Part shown: positions 5,989 through 7,939 of the stretch, in pieces
Layout: each line of letters opens with the position of its first letter
Numbering within the stretch: position 1 is the first letter of the stretch
Source: an uncultured Asticcacaulis sp.
Lineage (GTDB): Bacteria; Pseudomonadota; Alphaproteobacteria; Caulobacterales; Caulobacteraceae
NCBI GenBank assembly: GCA_946480525.1
Contig: CAMLLA010000187.1
Coordinates: 1 to 7,939, forward strand
Direction: 5' to 3'
Length of the DNA stretch: 7,939 nt
Program-made: the position numbers and the translations under genes
The notes under the pieces: generated by a model
Seen by the model: the letters and a program-made list of their open reading frames with translations, nothing else
What the model was told of the DNA's origin: nothing
Databases searched by the model: none

Positions 5989-7335
5989 TTAGCTTAGGCG
6001 GTAAAGTGCGCTGCCGTGCGACGGCAGGTCGGCACTAACGCGGCCGGTTACGTTGCCAAGGTCCTTGCCTGCCCACAAATCGCGAACGCGGGCTGCTTTC
6101 AGGCCGAGGTTTTTCAGATCGAAGCCGACGGCCTTCGTCTTGTCGGTGGTGTTGAACAGGGCCAGGTAGCTGCTCCCGTCCGCGGCCTTTGCCGTCCAGA
6201 TACGCGTACCGTCGGCGAAGAACCATGGCATGTTACCATGGCTTTTTTGGTTGACGGCGATGACTTCGGCATTGGTCAGCAGGGCCAGGGTCGGCGCATC
6301 CAGATGGCGCAGGTCGCCGCCCATGATCAGCGGTGAGCGGGCGATCGACCACAGGGTCATCAGGGTCTGCTGTTCGTCAGGCGTGAACTTGGTGTCGCGG
6401 TTTCCGAGCGCAAGCCGGCCCAGCGGCAGCATGTCGGCGTCGGGCCAGCGGCCGGGGAGGCGATACTCATTCCAGTTTTCCAGGCGCGTGAACTGCTCTT
6501 CGAGCAGGCGCCATTCGTCCCAGAAGTCGTCGCTGATCCGCCACATCTCGGCGTACTTCGCCACGTGGGCGTGGCGGGGCACAGCGGTTTCGCCCGGGGA
6601 CAGCGACAGGATGATCGGCCGGCCCGTCGCCACGATCGCCTTGTGCGCCGCTTCGATTTCGGGTGCGTGGGCATCATAGGGCCGGCTCATATCGTCCATC
6701 TTGACGAAGTCGACGCCCCATGAGGCGTAGAGCTTGAAGACCGAATTGTAATAGGCCTGCGCGCCGGGCTTCGACATATCGACGCCGTACATGTCGGGGT
6801 TCCACGGACAGGTGCTGGACGTATCGGCGATATCCTGCGCGCGATAGGTCGTGCCCAGCACAGGCAGGTTCTTTTCGACCGCCAGGCGCGGAATGCCGCG
6901 CATCAGGTGGATGCCGAAGCGCAGGCCCAGCGCATGGACCTGTTTGGCGATGGCGGTAAAGCCCGAGCCATTGGCCGACGATGGAAAGCGGTTGGGCGCC
7001 GGAATCAGGCGGCCGTAACCGTCCATCGCCGGCTGTGGGTTGCTGTTATAGGTGTAGCTTACGGCTTCGGGCTCGTACCACTGGATATCGATGGTGAAGA
7101 TGTCGTAGCCGGACGGCAAAAGCTTGTCCGCCATGATCTTCGCCGTTTCCAGCGACTGCGCTTCGGTAATGGTCGTAGCGAAGCTGTTCCAGCTGTTCCA
7201 GCCCATTGGGGGCGTCGGCGCCAGCAGCTTGGGTTTAGCTGCGGCTTTTTTCGTGGCGGCCGAGGCCGGCAGGGCGGCGGCAAGCCCCAGAAGGCCAGTC
7301 GCTGTGAGCGCGGCGCGGCGGTTTAAATCGGTCAT
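5989..7335 (-). CDS. exported GH27 glycosidase, probable beta-L-arabinopyranosidase / alpha-galactosidase family
   Basis: 448 residues. A Tat-type signal ([10 protein letters not shown], then a hydrophobic run) ends at PASA, with cleavage predicted after Ala26, giving a periplasmic or secreted enzyme. The GH27 (beta/alpha)8 barrel starts at PPMGWNSWN (42-50) and runs to about 365, followed by a beta-sandwich C-terminal domain. The nucleophile is Asp214 in FVKMDD and the acid/base Asp270 in WRISDD; the retaining mechanism is family knowledge. The sugar-binding DD of alpha-galactosidases (IDDCW in human GLA) is here IDIQW (Asp83, Ile84). Ile at this position is the hallmark I recall for Geobacillus Abp beta-L-arabinopyranosidase, so the substrate is more likely terminal beta-L-arabinopyranose in plant arabinogalactan than alpha-galactosides. 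ATG at 7335 has AGGA (minus strand, 7343-7346) seven bases upstream. Divergent from purD; 34 bases before xseA. Confidence 0.93.
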   Translation of the reverse strand: MTDLNRRAALTATGLLGLAAALPASAATKKAAAKPKLLAPTPPMGWNSWNSFATTITEAQSLETAKIMADKLLPSGYDIFTIDIQWYEPEAVSYTYNSNPQPAMDGYGRLIPAPNRFPSSANGSGFTAIAKQVHALGLRFGIHLMRGIPRLAVEKNLPVLGTTYRAQDIADTSSTCPWNPDMYGVDMSKPGAQAYYNSVFKLYASWGVDFVKMDDMSRPYDAHAPEIEAAHKAIVATGRPIILSLSPGETAVPRHAHVAKYAEMWRISDDFWDEWRLLEEQFTRLENWNEYRLPGRWPDADMLPLGRLALGNRDTKFTPDEQQTLMTLWSIARSPLIMGGDLRHLDAPTLALLTNAEVIAVNQKSHGNMPWFFADGTRIWTAKAADGSSYLALFNTTDKTKAVGFDLKNLGLKAARVRDLWAGKDLGNVTGRVSADLPSHGSALYRLS

Positions 7336-7413
7336 AAGACGTTCCTAATTGCAGTGGGTCACAACAGGCGTTGAAAAACGCGCTGACTTTTCCTCGTCTT
7401 TTCTTATTGTCAG

Positions 7414-7442
7414 ACTATTGCAGGTTTCTGCGGGAATGACAA
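7414..7442 (-). promoter_or_regulatory. candidate sigma-70-type promoter for the GH27 gene
   Basis: On the minus strand TTGTCA (7437-7442, five of six matches) and AATAGT (7414-7419, four of six) are 17 bases apart. Transcription would start near 7407 and leave a leader of about 70 bases, which contains a small GCGTT-N4-AACGC hairpin (7368-7381). I see no equally good plus-strand promoter for purD; TTGACC at 7448-7453 lacks a -10 partner at proper spacing. Confidence 0.35.
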
Positions 7443-7484
7443 ACCTCTTGACCTATCTGCCCACATGAGGGAAGCGAAGCGCCC

Positions 7485-7939
7485 ATGAACATCCTGCTGA
7501 TCGGTTCGGGCGGCCGCGAACACGCCCTCGCTTGGAAAATCCGTCAATCGCCGTTGTGCGAACGCCTGGTGATCGCGCCGGGCAATCCCGGCATGGCGGC
7601 GCTGGGCGAATGTCATGCCGTCAAGGCGACCGATGTCGCGGACTTGACGGCCCTGGCGCAGGACATTCGCGCCGATCTGGTCGTTGTCGGTCCCGAAAGC
7701 GCGCTGGCCGAAGGCATAGCCGACGCCTGCAAGACGCTCGGCATTCCGTGTTTCGGCCCGATGCGGACGGCGGCGCAACTCGAATCGTCCAAGGCCTTCA
7801 CCAAGGACTTCTGCAAGCGTCACAATATTCCGACGGCGGCGTCGGAGACCTTCACTACGGTCGCCGAGGCCCGGGAGTTTCTCAAGACTTACCAACCACC
7901 CTACGTCATCAAGGCTGATGGCCTGGCCGCCGGCAAGGG
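7485..7939 (+). CDS. purD: phosphoribosylamine--glycine ligase (GAR synthetase), N-terminal part
   Basis: The first 151 residues are present; the gene runs off the window end. PurD ligates glycine to 5-phosphoribosylamine using ATP in the second step of purine synthesis, in the cytoplasm. Visible family motifs are MNILLIGSGGREHALAW (1-17, N-terminal nucleotide-fold domain), PGNPG (32-36), VVVGPESALAEGI (66-78), GPMRTAAQLESSK (91-103), and the ATP-grasp strand YVIKADGLAAGKG at the window edge. Full-length PurD is usually about 420-430 residues. The start at 7485 is fixed by the MNILLIGSGG motif. The nearest purine-rich stretch (GAGGGAAG) is rather distant, and the stop of an upstream seven-codon mini-ORF overlaps the start codon. 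It is divergent from GH27. Confidence 0.97.
   Translation, partial: MNILLIGSGGREHALAWKIRQSPLCERLVIAPGNPGMAALGECHAVKATDVADLTALAQDIRADLVVVGPESALAEGIADACKTLGIPCFGPMRTAAQLESSKAFTKDFCKRHNIPTAASETFTTVAEAREFLKTYQPPYVIKADGLAAGK

Noticed and set aside
7410..7895. 161-codon minus-strand open frame across the purD start
   Set aside because: purD motifs on the plus strand are unambiguous over the same bases; the antisense product is unlike any known protein.

Overview
This is a GC-rich window dominated by minus-strand genes. It reads as the chromosome of an alphaproteobacterium of the family Caulobacteraceae. The basis is a TipF-type degenerate EAL flagellar protein, an alphaproteobacterial HAD class IIA hydrolase, a DUF2093 protein next to xseA, and purD diverging from the xseA side. 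A carbohydrate-active Tat-exported enzyme and GC content that looks moderate for the family suggest something like Asticcacaulis. That genus guess is inference only.

Layout. Positions 1-67 hold the last 21 codons of a plus-strand gene whose C-terminus resembles the CheY-binding peptide of FliM; a strong intrinsic terminator (169-201) follows. Convergent to it is a minus-strand run, read from right to left: a HAD-family sugar-phosphatase-like hydrolase (205-1077), a TipF-like two-TM coiled-coil EAL protein (1163-2434), a CheY-like response regulator with an arginine-rich tail (2551-3045), an exported M23 peptidase (3231-4091), a DUF2093 protein (4070-4288), xseA for the exonuclease VII large subunit (4326-5954) and an exported GH27 glycosidase (5989-7335). 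The N-terminal third of purD (7485 to the window end) runs divergently on the plus strand. No gene-free stretch exceeds 300 bases; the largest gaps are 3046-3230 and 7336-7484, and both carry promoter-like or palindromic elements.

How the genes fit together. GH27, xseA, DUF2093 and M23 are closely spaced or overlapping and could share transcripts. The response regulator and tipF sit behind a separate leader with a candidate promoter overlapped by a palindrome, and look like a cell-pole or flagellar signalling pair, plausibly tied to cyclic di-GMP. HAD and purD are metabolic.

The observations most worth a second look are: (1) the GH27 enzyme carries Ile where alpha-galactosidases have the second sugar-binding Asp, which points to beta-L-arabinopyranosidase activity; (2) the pairing of a degenerate EAL protein with an Arg-rich-tailed CheY-like protein; (3) a hairpin that buries the xseA start codon; (4) tandem 22-residue coiled-coil repeats in XseA; and (5) an HLC in place of HLH zinc motif in the M23 protein. 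I did not find a clear defence system, CRISPR array, transposon or RNA gene.
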